From Lycium barbarum (taxonomy: Eukaryota > Streptophyta > Magnoliopsida > Solanales > Solanaceae), in the NCBI RefSeq assembly GCF_019175385.1, contig NC_083344.1:7788965-7852964 (forward strand): a DNA stretch of 64,000 bases, in the 5' to 3' direction. Every line of letters begins with the position of its first letter. The first letter of the stretch is position 1. Position numbers and translations under genes: made by a program. Below, piece by piece: positions 11,796 to 23,395 of this stretch. Below the pieces are notes generated by a model. It did not search any database, was not told where the DNA came from, and saw only the letters and a list, made by a program, of their open reading frames with translations.

Positions 11796-12392
11796 AATTT
11801 TATATATTTGCTATAAATTTTAGCTCGATTGCTTCAAATTGCCTGGAGTGACTGAGAATTGATCGGTTGCAAAATTTTCTCTCTTGCTCTTTAGATCATA
11901 CCCGTGAAGTATATTTTTTTTGGATTTGGAGATATGATAGTCGAAAATGTCATTCCACTAATCAGTCAATCATTTTGGGAAATATTATAATGACTCAGTT
12001 TAGTTTCATTTATAATTAATTAATGTAGAGATTAAATTTCTTGCTGTGTTTAAATTACTTATTTTAGGAAGAACAATTTATTATAGGAAGAAGGAACTAA
12101 ATGAGTAAAATTGCCTACAGAACTGTTTATTTCTTTTAAGTTCTAACAAAATTCTTGCTTTTTATGATTCACTCTCAACATTCAGTGAAGAAGTATTTTG
12201 TCACGACCCAACTGGAGGGCCATGACGGGCACCTGGAGCTAACTTACCGAGCACCACAAAACATACATACATCTCATATCCATACCTGAGTGGGCCATTG
12301 TGCTAGATAATATATCTCATAATCTGTAGGGACACAAGCCCGAAAGAACTATACGCATATATACGTCATCAAACTAGGATGTATACAAGTCA

Positions 12393-12507
12393 ACAAGGCT
12401 GTCAAAATGATATAACAAAATATGGACTAAGGAGGTCAAAAGACATCTAACAAGACTGTCAAAATGATATAACAAAATATGGACTAAGGAGGTCAAAAGA
12501 CATCTAA
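12393..12507. repeat. 57-bp tandem duplication inside LTR A
   Basis: Two almost identical copies in a row, each containing GTCAAAATGATATAACAAAA and ending in ACATCTAAC; the copies differ by about one base (aaggct versus aagact). It is a recent local duplication with no coding meaning. Confidence 0.85.
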
Positions 12508-12689
12508 CTGTGCACATCTGTCTATAAACCTCTACATGGAATACATAACATAATAAGGATGGGATAGGACCCCGCCATACCCATCTGTACACAAGGAACC
12601 ATACCAACTGATCTGCAGCTCTGGAACAAGTGGATTGCTCCTGTACAACGCTCAGAAAACATCCTACGAGTCCGAATCATCTCCCTGTC

Positions 12690-12765
12690 TACCTGCGGGC
12701 ATGAAGGCAGCGTTCACAAGCAAAAGGATGTCAGTACAAATAATATACTAAGTATGTAAGGCATG
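12690..12765 (-). promoter_or_regulatory. Conserved LTR hairpin/CAG module, copy A
   Basis: In the sense (minus) direction: stem TAGTAT, loop of 7, stem GTACTG (two U-G pairs), then ACATCC, then ATGCCCGCAG followed by GT. The same arrangement occurs in LTRs B to F. Function unknown; see findings. Confidence 0.6.
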
Positions 12766-12885
12766 AGTAACAACATAATGAAAATATGAGAAGTAACATG
12801 AGGTAAGAGAGATAACCTGTACATCTAGATGCCTCTTAAGGCGGATGTCATGCATGCTTAGCTTTTAAAAAAAAACATTTTTCAT

Positions 12886-12890
<5 letters not shown>

Positions 12891-12944
<54 letters not shown>
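12891..12944. repeat. (AT)27 microsatellite
   Basis: Uninterrupted AT dinucleotide run of 54 bp inside LTR A, just before the insertion point of LTR B. Confidence 0.95.
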
Positions 12945-12946
<2 letters not shown>

Positions 12947-13389
12947 CTGGGGAACTGTCACACCCCCAACGAGAAGTATGACAGGCTCCAACCCGTGGGC
13001 CGAAAGTCACCTGACTTAACAGTTACTTGGACATCACATACCATAACTCAAAGAACATCTGCACGCAGAAAAGGCCCAACATAGAAATATTCGTTAATTC
13101 AACACATATGTACATATGCGGACCGACAAGCTCGCCACAACATAAAGTATATCATAAAGCCGACAAGGCTATCAGCAAAATATCAAGAAGCCAAAACAAG
13201 GCCGACAAGGCCATACATAATATTTACATATCCAACTATGTCCATGAGTCTCTAAGAGTATACATATGAACATATACTATACTAACAGAAAAGTACCAAA
13301 AGATAGCAAGCCCGGAGTAGTGGTACTTGCTAACACTGCTGAAGCTGGAAAATCCTACTGCGGTTGCTCCTCGATAACTCTGTCAGAGC

Positions 13390-13460
13390 CTGCAGCACGA
13401 AATGCACCGTCCCGTGCAATGGGACGTCAGTACGGATAAAAGTACTGAGTATGTAAGGCA
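13390..13460 (-). promoter_or_regulatory. Conserved LTR hairpin/CAG module, copy B
   Basis: Sense (minus) strand: CTTACATACT, stem CAGTAC, loop of 8, stem GTACTG, then ACGTCCC and, after about 30 nt, TTTCGTGCTGCAG. The stem is perfectly complementary. Confidence 0.65.
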
Positions 13461-13570
13461 GGAGGGTAACAACATAATTAAGATATAATGTAACATTAAT
13501 AAAGGCAAAAGAAAACCAAACATCTGGAAGTAGCACAAAATACAATGCATGATAAAATCATTGGTGTGCT

Positions 13571-13573
<3 letters not shown>

Positions 13574-13629
<56 letters not shown>
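13574..13629. repeat. (AT)28 microsatellite
   Basis: Uninterrupted AT run of 56 bp inside LTR B. It produces a meaningless Tyr-Ile repeat in a minus-strand ORF. Confidence 0.95.
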
Positions 13630-13633
<4 letters not shown>

Positions 13634-15208
13634 GTAACAGATAGTATCCATGCCCGACCGTAAGGCTCGGTGTTATATGTGTAAAATTGTGCCTGGCCAT
13701 TAAGGCATCGGTGTTATCATCATTAGCCCGCGTCCGGGCCTCCCCCATCCGGGGCAATATCATAACATGCCCATTGCAGTGGTGTGCGCATTTATGCGCC
13801 ATGCTCGACCGACTATAGCGCGGCGCGGTGTAGTAAAATAGTGCAATACATTTATTTATATGTATATACCATGTATGAGAAGTCAATGATCTGACCTTGG
13901 CCTTTCGGAGTGACATAAGGTCGGTAGCCTCCGAATAGCTTATGGAATTCGTATCGAGTCCAAAGGAGTAATCGATGATGACAAGTAAAATAATACTTTA
14001 AGAATCAATAAAATAACAAGACATTAGGATTTGAAATACAAAGCATGGGAATAGAGTGGATTTGTTAGAAAACGCTTGTGTTTATATTCTAGTTGGATTC
14101 GTGCCAAAGAAAGAGGGAAACGAACACCTTACATACCTTATCCGTCAAGCCACCACTTAAAGAATTCCTTACACCGATGCTTGCCCTTCACCCGAGCCTA
14201 TATATCGAGAAATATATCTTTAATCATACTTTCATCACATTTCCATCAACTTATAAGCACTAATTATGGAAGACTAATTTGGGTTACGAAAATTTGGGCA
14301 GCATCTCCCCTATATCATCGACTTCCTCCAAATACCAAAACAATACCAACAATAACATCCTCAATATTCTACAAGATAAATATGTATATTTTCATCCAAA
14401 ATTCTCTTCAAATCTCAATCCATAAGCCAACAATATCAACACAACAAACTATAACTTTTATTCTTGTAAATATTCCTTAATCAATGTTGATAAAGAGAGA
14501 GATTCAATGATTAATACCTTATATTTACTAAAGTAGCAAGATCTTCAATATTTACTTTGTTTCCAAGCTAACTCCAACACAAAACGAAATTATAATCGCG
14601 ACTACACGTTGTCCGGACCTCGATTAATATTCCGTAGCTTGAAATTTGTTCAAAATCCTCACTTCTATGTGATATAAGAGCCCTCTTGCTTGCTGAAATT
14701 TCTGGAATATTTTGGAGAATTAGGATGGATAAAAATGGGGTTTTTAACCCTTTTATAGTGGCTAGGGTCGGCAGCACTGTAGCAGCACTGTAGCAGCTCT
14801 GTTTCTGCTTTGTCAGCTGAGTTTGTAACGTCCATAATTCTCTACTCCAATGTCCTATCGACGAGCGGTTTGTTGCATTGAAAACTAGACTCGACGAACT
14901 TCATTTTAGGATTTTAAAACACCTTAAAACTCCTAATATACATGGAGATATACCCCTCCAAAGTTGACTCAAAATTTTATTTCAAATTTTTGACAAATTT
15001 ATTTTCCTTGATTTGCTTGGTCCCAGAGTCTTCCATAGCTTATTATATGAACTTAAACCCTCGTAACCATGAGATAGATGCATACAATCTCCCATATCCT
15101 AGGAAATGCTCCACGTCTAGACTTAAACAACCAACGCCTAATAGATTTCACGTACAAGACTACGAGGTGTAACAGGAACGTGCAGCCCCATCCATATATC
15201 TTATCATC

Positions 15209-15254
15209 CCGCGTCAGGGGCATCCCGCGTCAGGGGCATCCCGCGTCCGGGGTA
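15209..15254. repeat. GC-rich short tandem repeats in LTR A
   Basis: Three copies of CATCCCGCGTCAGGGG or close variants in a row, with the self-complementary core CCCGCGTCCGGG. The LTR at 49102 has the same motif twice (about 49809-49840), so the block is a family trait. Confidence 0.75.
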
Positions 15255-17222
15255 TCATCATAACGTATCCACTACAGTGGTGTGCATATCTACGTGCTAT
15301 ACCCGGCCGACTATAGCTCGGCTCGGTGTGAGAAAATACATACATATATATAAAGCATGCATGAGATCCCAAATAAAACGTTACCACTCTATCGGAGTGA
15401 CGTAAGGTCGGTAAACCTCTGATTTCTATTATGGAATCATCATTATCGCTATATCTCACCTTGAAAGAGCAATTATTATAAGATGAGATCAACAACAATG
15501 AATAAAATCAATAATCATGGAACAAGCTCAATAATATCATGAGAACATCAAGAACTATAAGCTTTGTTATCTTTAGAAATGGAATCATCATCATCATTAT
15601 AACATTATCATAGGGAACTTTTATCAAAAATACCATAGGAACCTTGAGAATTACAAGTTTCTAGCCATTTTAGGAAATAGGACATTATGGATATCATGTA
15701 TGAGTTCACAATGAGGAAATCATGCCTTTATAAAGAAAGGGTTAGCCTTAACATACCTTATCGTCTCCTTAACTACTCAACACCTATCCTTCCAAGCTTG
15801 TAAATCTACATTCAAGATGATTCGCACTAAGGGTAAGTGATTTAAATGCTTATAAGGTCAAACTAGATTAATAAATGAGCTAACGAAAATTGGGCAGCAT
15901 TCCCCCTGATATCTTCTATCACCTCAACATATACAATAGTCCCACAATAGCAACAACAAGCTTATAAAATTCCTTAAATACTCCTTTCACTGTCCATGTA
16001 AAGAATACACACCAAACAACTCAAAGTATACCGATATACAATAACAATATACACTTTCTTTCTTCCCAACCAAGGAGTATAATCCCATCAACACACCAAA
16101 AACATTAGATATTACTCATATTCATGGAAATTAACTTAACAATTCAGCCACAAAATGCTCAAAACAGTCCTTGAACTCAACATAGTTCCTAACTCATGTT
16201 TGGACTTCTTTTCACCTTTTCTTTCTTCAATCAAGTTGCATAATTATCAAACACCATCAATAATATCATACCCAAGAAATTAAATTCAAACTAGACTCAA
16301 ATCCGTCCAAAACTTCTTTTCAAATTCAATCCATAGCCAACAACTACAACACAACATTTTATGACTTTTCCCCATAACTCTTTCCACTTTTAAGACTTGT
16401 GAAACCTTCAAATCAACTTAACATAAGAAATAGGATGGAGAACATACCTTGTATTTGAAGAATTTCAACTCACACAACTTGCTCCAAGACTTTAATCCCC
16501 ACAACTCCAAGTGAAAACAAGAACATCCAACTTTCATAAATTAACTTAGGTTTTCAAGGTTGATCTTCTCTTGATTTGATTTGGAATGATTTGGAGTGTT
16601 TATGGATGTTAAGGGAAGCTTAGAGAGACAGTAGGGATTTATTTTTGGGAAAAAATGGAGCCTAGGTTGTGGAAACATCTATTTATAGGCCTAGGAAAAA
16701 CAATTCCACCGACTTCCAATTTCTGGAAATTTTGGGCAAAGTACGGGTTACTGTTCATCCCATACTTCAAAGTACGGGTTACTGTTCATCCTGCACTTGG
16801 AGGTAATTTTTTTTTCAACTTTCTGAAAATTTCAGGTAAGGTACGTCCAAAATGTACGGGATGTACATTTTTGTACGGGCCATACTTCATCCTGTACTTC
16901 TCAAAATTGTGATCTGTCATTTGCATTAGAAAGAAGACTCGCCGAGCTTCAATTTGCATAGGTTATGGATTTCGTAACTTCTCATATTCTAGGAGATATG
17001 CCCCTCACAAGTTGGACCAAAATTTCTGTCCAAAATTCTGCCAAGTTTTCCCAAAGTTTTGACAAACTGAATTCCTTCGATTCGCTTGATCTCGGAACCT
17101 TTAGACACTTACTTAACACTTGTTAAAAGTATTCCTTAACCTTATAAAGGTTCCATGACTTCTCCGGGCTTATTTTAGTTTACTTACGATGCAAATAACT
17201 CAAAATATTTTGAGGTGTAACA

Positions 17223-17894
17223 TATTTTACCAAAGTACCGAATCAAGTGTAGCTTTTTCTAGTCAACCTAACCAGGAAGCAAATGCCAACCATTCAGAAG
17301 TACCATTACCTTCTTCTCAAGAATTTGATTTGAGTACTTTAAATGATGATCCGAGTGAAAGAACCCCAATCTTGGACTATCATCCAAACCATCGTGGTGT
17401 TATTAGAAGAGCATACCTTATTAATGGTCCTTGTCAACCTCGGTTGCTTTAGCATGAGTATCCTCAAACGAATATTTCTGGATCAATGCGTCGTTTTAAT
17501 TCTGAATGGTTTGATGATGTATATCATGATTGGTTGGAGTATAGTGTTGGTAAAAATGCAATCTATTTTTTGTATTGTTATCTATTTAAAGGCCACAACA
17601 CTAATCAAGTTGGGGGTGAAGTATTTTCAACTATTGGGTTTAAGAGTTGGCAGAAAAAAGAAGAATCTTGGAAAACATATTGGTCTACCGGACAACCCAA
17701 ATAACTAGTCAAAAAAGAAATGTCAAGATTTATTGCGGGTACAACAGTCTATTCATTTTGCACTTGAGATGCAATTTATTCGATTTAAGCATGCGTACTG
17801 GGTCCGCTTAAGTGCTTCAGTTGATGTAGTAAGACTTCTTATAACTCAAGCATTGGCATTTCGAGGTCATGATGAATCTAAATCATCACTTAGT
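17223..17894 (+). pseudogene. hAT transposase, N-terminal part with TTF-type zinc finger
   Basis: Plus-strand remnant of a ZMYM1/TTF-type hAT transposase, the enzyme that excises and integrates the surrounding element. Visible blocks: PILDYHPNHRGVIRRAYL with GPCQPR, FNSEWFDDVYHDWLEYSVGK, LYCYLFKG, then VQQSIHFALEMQFIRFKHA and LAFRGHDES. These follow the family order: linker, TTF zinc finger, DUF4371. An in-frame TAG interrupts it at about 17450, and a frameshift lies near 17705-17720. The start is upstream of LTR A (about 12187). The coding line is broken at 17894 by an LTR-like insert and resumes at 19227. Not functional. Confidence 0.87.
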
Positions 17895-19221
17895 GATAAC
17901 GTCCAAATCCACCCTATTAATTAGAATGAGCACGGTCGTATGCAAATATATTTTACCCAACTATGAGTCGGGGTCGAATCCCACAGAGAACAATATGTAG
18001 GCGATTAGGAAAAGTAGGAATTTTCACCAACTACGCTAAAGCCAAACGATGGATAATATTTTGGTTTTGTTTGAGAGAAAATTATAACTAATGCAAAACT
18101 GTAAACTAACCTAGAAAACAAGTAAAATGATCAATGGCCACAAGCATGGATACAAGGGAAACTACGCTCAAGTAACGATCCAATGTACTTCATGATTTAC
18201 AAATAATGGTGAGTTTATATTACTTAGCCTCGGATAATGACTCTAAATTAGCTTCTTCCGAAGACCATCTAGACTACCTAATTGATTATCCCTAAACCAA
18301 TTAGGAGCATTAAGAACACCCGAATATGGCTACAAGTGGTGTCGCCTATTCCTAGGTCGATTTCCATTAGATGAGGTTTAACGTCCCAAATTCTTGTTAA
18401 TTAATCTTTCCCAATCCCGAGTTTGCCTCTTCCAAGTTTAAACCGAAATAAATGGGCAAGTCTTAGGGTTAGCTACTCCCTTAAGAATCATTCAAAATGA
18501 GATTAATTAAAGAAACAATAACTCACTTCATTAGGAATAAAATCATTCAACACATAAGCAAAACAAGAGATTCAATCCAAACTTAAACAATATATACTTC
18601 CATAAACAAGGTTCAAGTATTGATATGAAATACTACACACATAAATATTCAATACCAAACAAGAAATTGAAGAAAGGATTAAGAATATCTCATTAAAGTG
18701 CTTCCAATCTTCTCCTCCAATGTGTTGGTGTGAAACCCTAGCCTCCAAGGACTTGTGTTGAGCCAAAGATGTTTCATGTTTTGCCCTAATTTTCTATTTA
18801 TATGAACTGGAATGGCAGAAGTCGTCAAATCCCAAGTTCTGGTCGAAAATTGCCGAAAAACCTTCAGTGCGATCGCGCCACGTCACTGCGCGATCGCGTG
18901 GAATTACTTCATTTATTTAGCGCGAACGCGTGAACAAGTAGCGCGATCGCACAGACTAACTGGCGCGCGTGACCGCGAACGCGTGAGATTACTGCGCGAA
19001 CGCGCAGAGCAATATTTCGCCAATAATTTCCAGAACCTCCAGTTATTTCCAGTGATCAACGTTTTGTGCTCTGTTTCGCTTGTTTTCCACACATAGGCTC
19101 TAGGGACCTCGTATTACCTGAAACATGACAAAAACTACGTAAAATGACATAGACTTGCTTAAAAACAAGTAAAACTTATAGTTAAAAAGCATCGATTGTG
19201 GCGTAAAATCACGCCACATCA
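17895..19221. mobile_element. LTR-like insertion J in the transposase gene (1.33 kb)
   Basis: Starts TGATAACGTCC and ends ACGCCACATCA, with the 5-bp duplication cttag on both sides (17890-17894 and 19222-19226). The surrounding transposase frame reads on correctly once it is removed. No ORF of interest. TG...CA ends and a 5-bp duplication point to a solo LTR or a very short non-autonomous LTR element; its orientation and family are not known to me. It contains a cluster of GCGATCGC-like palindromes (about 18868-19010). Its leader region resembles the unit at the right edge of the window. Confidence 0.75.
18868..19010. repeat. Cluster of GCGATCGC / CGCGAACGCG motifs
   Basis: A strongly GC-rich island in AT-rich DNA. 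It holds repeated near-palindromes: GCGATCGCGCC, GCGCGATCGCGTGG, GCGCGAACGCGTG, GCGCGATCGCAC, GCGAACGCGTG and GCGCGAACGCGC, spaced about 15-35 bp apart. Confidence 0.85.
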
Positions 19222-20928
19222 CTTAGTAGGGGTAATTTTCTCCAAATTCTCTCATGGTATGCGAAAAAGTGTGTTAATATTCGTGATTATGTACTGGAAC
19301 ATGCTCCTCAAAATGATCAAATGACTTCTCCAATGATCCAGAAAGATATTGTGAGTACTTGTAAGATAGAAACAATTAAAGCTATTCTTGAGGAATTAAA
19401 TGGTGACTACTTTTCTTCACTAGTTGATGTGTCATGCAAGAAGCAAATGGCTATTGTCTTATGATATATTGATAGAAATAGATTTGTGATGGAGAGGCTT
19501 CTTGACATTGTTCATGTTCAAGATACTAGTGCTTTATTTCTAAAGAGGGCAATTGTTAATTTACTTGCTTAACATTCCTTAAGTCTATCATATGTGCGTG
19601 GACAATGTTACGATGGGGCAAGCAATATGCAAGGTGAGATCAATGGCCTTAAAATGTTGATTAGGAAAGAAAGTAGATTGGCCCATTCCATTCATTGTTG
19701 TGCTCATCAACTTCAACTAACTTTTGTTGCGGTCTCGAAAAAATGTATTGAAGTGGGAAAACTTGTTGTATTGGTTTCAAATATTTTGAATGTATTGGGA
19801 TCTTCTTTTAAGCGTATGGATGAATTTCGAGATTCTCAAAAAGAAAGAATTCAAGAGGCATTAGATTTGGGTGAGCTTACAACCGGTAGGGGCTTGAATC
19901 AAGAACTTGGTCTTTCAAGAGCTTGCGATACGCGTTGGGGATCTCATTTTAAATCTTTCAACAATTTTATTCTTATGTTTGGCTCTATTCTTAATGTTCT
20001 TGAATCACTTGTTCTTGATGCACAATTATTGGATGAAAGAGCCAAGGCAATGGGATATCTCGAAGCTAGTCGAACATATGAGGTTGCATTCATGTTGCAT
20101 TTGATGAGTGATGTTTTAGCAATAACAAATGAGCTTAATAAATGCTTACAAAAAAAGGAGCAAGATTTGGCAAATGCCATGCTACTTGTTGAAGTAGCAA
20201 AAATAAGATTGCAAGTGTATAAGGATGAAGAATGAGATTCTCTTATTGTTAGGGTGTCTTTGTTTTGTATCAAGCATGACATTTTGGTACCTAACTTTGA
20301 GGAGCCATATGTTATCTCTTTAAGATCACAAAGGAGACTTGGTGACAATAAAGTCTCTTATCATTATCGTGTTGAGGTATTTTGCAATATTATTGGTTGG
20401 CAACTTCAAGAACTTAAAGATCGTTTTGGCGAAGCGACGATTGATTTGCTTCATGTAATTTCTTGTTTGAATCCAATTGACTTATTTTCAAGTTTTGACA
20501 TCAAGAAAATAATGAAAATGGATAAATTATATCTTGATGACTTTAATGAATTCAATATGGGTCCTCTTGAGAATCAACTTGCAATAATATAAGTTATTGA
20601 TGTTCGTGATGTTGATGAAAGGTTCTTCAATCTAAGAGGGCTTTATAAACTTTCAAAAAAATTAGTTCAGACAAAGAAGCATTCAAATTATCCTCTTGTA
20701 TTTTGCTTAGTAAAATTTGCTTTGGTTCTGCCGGTTGCCACTGCATCCGTTGAAAGAGCTTTTTCAGCAATAAAGTTTATCAATAATGACTTGCGGAGTC
20801 AAATGAGTGATGATTTTTTTAGCGGTTGTTTGGTGCCTTATCTAGAAAAAGATGTATCTGATAATGTTTCTAATAATGCTATTATTAAGACATTTCAAGA
20901 CATGAAACCTCGTAGAGTACAATTGTAA
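19222..20928 (+). pseudogene. hAT transposase, DUF4371 core and C-terminal dimerisation domain
   Basis: Continues the transposase after the insertion: GNFLQILSWYAKKCVNIRDY, then RGQCYDGASNMQGEINGLK and IHCCAHQLQLTFVAVSKKC, both hallmarks of the catalytic core. ACDTRWGSHFKSF follows, then the hAT C-terminal dimerisation block VLPVATASVERAFSAIKFI. Four in-frame stops interrupt an otherwise continuous frame, at about 19462 (TGA), 19569 (TAA), 20233 (TGA) and 20590 (TAA). Family alignment suggests Arg, Gln, Trp and Tyr codons at these places. The gene ends at 20928. It supplied transposase for this hAT family but is now dead. Confidence 0.9.
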
Positions 20929-22076
20929 AACTCCATGGTTCTTGTGTAGTCTAACTTAGTTTCTTTGTTTTTGCTTCAAAAGCTCCCAAGCTTTTGCTTT
21001 TGTAATATGGAATCTTCAAGTTGCCTTTGTTAATGGAAACTTCTTACTTTGTTAGCTTTTGCTTAGTTTATTAGCCTTTATTATGGCATTGTATTGTAAC
21101 TTGTGAAGCTATTAATTCTTTTGTTGTGATGGTTTACCCTTACTGAGTATGACCGATCTACTCCAGGTTATATGTGGTGAAAAAGCTATTATGGTGCTTT
21201 ATTGTGTTGTGCTTGAGGTGAGTTTTTATGGTTTTTGTTCATGACATATTTGTAACTTGAAGTGTCACTTCTGCCTTCCGAATTGGATTGAATCTCTTGT
21301 TTTGAGTAGTGGTAGGCTGGTTACTAATGTTCTGAATCCTATGTAGGTTACTGATGTTGCGAATTAGATGCAATCTCTTGTTTTGGGTAACGTATGATTT
21401 CCCACTGGATGTTAGAGAAAAGCTAAGGCATCAATGGGGATCTGACTGGAAAGGTCAAGCACAGAAGCGGTAGGTGCATCTAAATCATCAAATTTGCAGT
21501 TAATCGATACATGAAATATATTGCTTTTGCAAGACTGGTACCTATAAAATGTCATTATCCTAAACAAATGTCTAAAGTTTACTCACTCTTGCCTACCTAA
21601 TATACTTTAGTTCATATTTATCAATGTGCCTATAAAGTACTGCTAGCAACAATTAAAATTAAAACATGAGAAAGGTCATGTTCTAACTCATTGGTCATCT
21701 ACACCTTGTGTAAATTAAACTAAGCCTGCCTATTATGTTCCTATTATGTTTCAGGTAGAGCTGCAGTTTGTATCTTCTTTATTGTTTCTCGTCGCATATC
21801 TGTCGGACTTTTATGTCGTGTCTAGTGCTTGGTTCTCCCTATTAGTTACACTGATTTTTTTGGGCTGCTTTACTTTGTTAGTTTTTACTTAGTTTCTGAT
21901 GCTTTCAGATTGGAAAAAATAATTTATTTATTTTTGAAAATTCTACATGGATGATGAATATTGAACTTTGATGTGACCAGTTTTTTTATTCTTGATCCGA
22001 CCCGCTCATTTGCCAACACTAGCGTTCTTATTTTATTTTTTGAACCCCCTGAATGGAAATCCTGCCTCCGACACTA
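20929..22076 (+). other. 3' non-coding part of the hAT element
   Basis: No ORF of interest. The last 40 bp (GAACCCCCTGAATGGAAATC, then CTGCCTCCGACACTA) resemble the right terminus of the MITE at 31689 (ATTGAACCC...AAATCCTGGATCCGCC), tying both to one hAT family. Confidence 0.7.
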
Positions 22077-22470
22077 TTGGTAGGTTGACAAACCTGCTTG
22101 GGTATAGCAGGCTGTTTTCTTTGGTTGTTACCCTTTTTTTGACCTTTGTTATCAACATTTGGAGGGTTTGGTTTGTCATTTTGAACCAGCAAATTAAGGC
22201 TTGTCCTTTTAAACATCATCCTTTTTGTGGGTAGCTTTAGCATTGTTCTTGTCCTTTTGTGCCTGTAAAGTCTTCTTTTGAGCATCTTCTTTCTTATTAG
22301 TAGGTTTAGGGGCACCTTTGTCTGTAGCTTGATCCCGTTGGGTTTTTTTCGTGACGACCCTGCACCTTGCTTGATTCAGCGGCCTTCTCTTTACCCTTTC
22401 CTTTGTTCTTTTCGGTGTGAGAGCACTCTTGTATTGTGTGACTTTGATGGTTGCATTGACCTTCCATTGC
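22077..22470 (-). pseudogene. LINE-1 copy: N-terminal part of ORF1
   Basis: On the minus strand a lysine-rich stretch includes a Cys-His motif (CNHQSHTIQEC, a CCHC-like knuckle), SHTEKNKGKGKE, and later QRKQPAIPKQVCQPT. The last of these joins in frame to KTNLSPPDAV at 11147 after removal of the hAT element and one duplication copy. Frameshifts occur in between. Two overlapping K/Q-rich ORFs here are the same decayed ORF1 in different frames, not separate genes. The LINE is lost above about 22475. Confidence 0.65.
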
Positions 22471-22474
22471 AAAC

Positions 22475-22516
22475 TCGAACTCATAATATTTAAATCCTGA
22501 ATCCGCCTTTAACGCA
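22475..22516 (-). mobile_element. Possible hAT MITE terminus
   Basis: The minus strand reads AAAGGCGGATTCAGGATTTA, then ATATTATGAGTTC, similar to the outer ends of the hAT MITE at 31689. Only one end is seen, so this could be a truncated copy that cut off the LINE. Confidence 0.35.
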
Positions 22517-22519
22517 CTT

Positions 22520-23395
22520 AAGAATAGTCCGGATTAGACACAGTATGTTCCATGGAATCTGCCACTGCTAAACAGTAGTTCAAAGATTTAAATTGTGAAA
22601 ATATTTATCTACAGAAGAAAGAAAAAAAAAATCTGGTTGCATGAATCATTTAAGAAAATTGCATGCATTGTATGTGGTCTTAGGTTCTTTTTATTGTTTC
22701 CCTTACTTAATCTATATGTCGAATTATGTCGGCCAAATTTAATTGTGTATCTTTTAAGTATATACACATGTCGTAGAGCGTCCACTCCATATATATATAT
22801 TTGAGATATATGTGATTGTGGTTAATCCATAGTTAATAGATTTTTAACAATAATTTTAAAACAAGTGCTGAAAAAAATTATAATTCAAATCATTAAGTTT
22901 AAATCTTGGATTCGTTTGATTCTGACGGGCACAAAAAAGAATTCAACAAGACATCTCTATATCACTCTCCGGTTTCATGTTATATGGATATATTAAACTA
23001 AACACATGGTTTAAAAAAGAAAAAAAATACTTTGGACATACAAAATTACCTTTAGAACCTGTGGCTTAAAACATATAACATCTCTATCAGTTACAAGAGC
23101 ATGCTATTAAAAAGTATTAAGGTTGAAATATGATAGCACTATTTAAATTTGAAGAATTCTCAAATATAAAAAAGATGTCTTTTTTATATAAACAAAGAAG
23201 GAAAGTAGTATCAAATTAAAAATATGGAGTAAATCAACAATTTTGGCATCATCATAATTCTCACAAAACCAAAATGTGAATCAAATGACTTTAATATTAT
23301 ATCCTCTTATTATCTGACTTTCTAATGCCAAATCCTGACAGCCAACTGAGAACTAACAAGACACATATAAAAACTACTGCTAATATAAATGAAAG
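22520..23395. other. Intergenic, no gene seen
   Basis: AT-rich DNA without coding signal, terminal repeats or RNA genes that I can recognise. Confidence 0.5.

Larger units (their letters stand above)
12956..15174 (-). mobile_element. Solo LTR B nested in LTR A (minus orientation)
   Basis: Starts TGTCACACCCCC and ends GAGGTGTAACA, flanked by the 5-bp duplication ggaac (12951-12955 and 15175-15179). Length 2219 bp, no internal retroviral-type domains. Removing it rejoins LTR A: the rejoined sequence attgctggggaacgtgcagcc aligns with attgccgaggcgtcggcagcc at the same place in the LTR at 49102, which confirms the insertion independently. It carries a 56-bp AT microsatellite and its own copy of the hairpin/CAG module. 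Confidence 0.92.
12199..17222 (-). mobile_element. Solo LTR A (minus orientation), interrupted by LTR B
   Basis: The unit starts TGTCACGACCC and ends GTGTAACA, flanked by the 5-bp duplication tattt at 12194-12198 and 17223-17227. Without nested LTR B it is about 2.8 kb. No gag, protease, RT or integrase is present, so it is a solo LTR left by recombination, of the large-LTR Ty3/gypsy kind. In sense orientation it begins TGTTACACCTC and ends GGGTCGTGACA. It inserted near the start of the hAT transposase reading frame. Blocks shared with the LTR at 49102 (CCCGCGTC repeats, GACGTAAGGTCGG) show the same family. Confidence 0.9.
11148..22076 (+). mobile_element. hAT-superfamily DNA transposon, 10.9 kb with nested insertions
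   Basis: The element lies between two copies of the 8-bp duplication ttggtagg (11140-11147 and 22077-22084). The left end is CAGGGGCGGA and the right end reads TAGTGTCGGA on the opposite strand. Seven of ten bases match, and both fit the hAT terminal rule YARNG. Inside is a TTF/DUF4371-type hAT transposase remnant on the plus strand. Subtracting three later insertions leaves about 4.6 kb, normal for an autonomous-size hAT element. It inserted into the ORF1 of the minus-strand LINE, whose two halves read in frame once the element and one duplication copy are removed. Confidence 0.9.

Noticed and set aside
12374..12607. Minus-strand ORF with a repeated 19-residue unit
   Set aside because: Produced by the 57-bp tandem duplication inside LTR A; it has no gene context.
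13383..13916. 177-codon minus-strand ORF with a long Tyr-Ile repeat
   Set aside because: The repeat is the AT microsatellite read through; the rest is non-coding LTR B sequence.
17895..19221. Helitron (3' hairpin GTGGCGT..ACGCCAC near the end)
   Set aside because: It has TG...CA ends and a 5-bp duplication (cttag), and lacks the TC start and CTRR end of Helitrons.
22028..22484. Lys/Gln-rich ORFs as a possible nucleic-acid-binding host gene
   Set aside because: They are two frames of the decayed LINE ORF1, which continues at 11147 across the hAT insertion.
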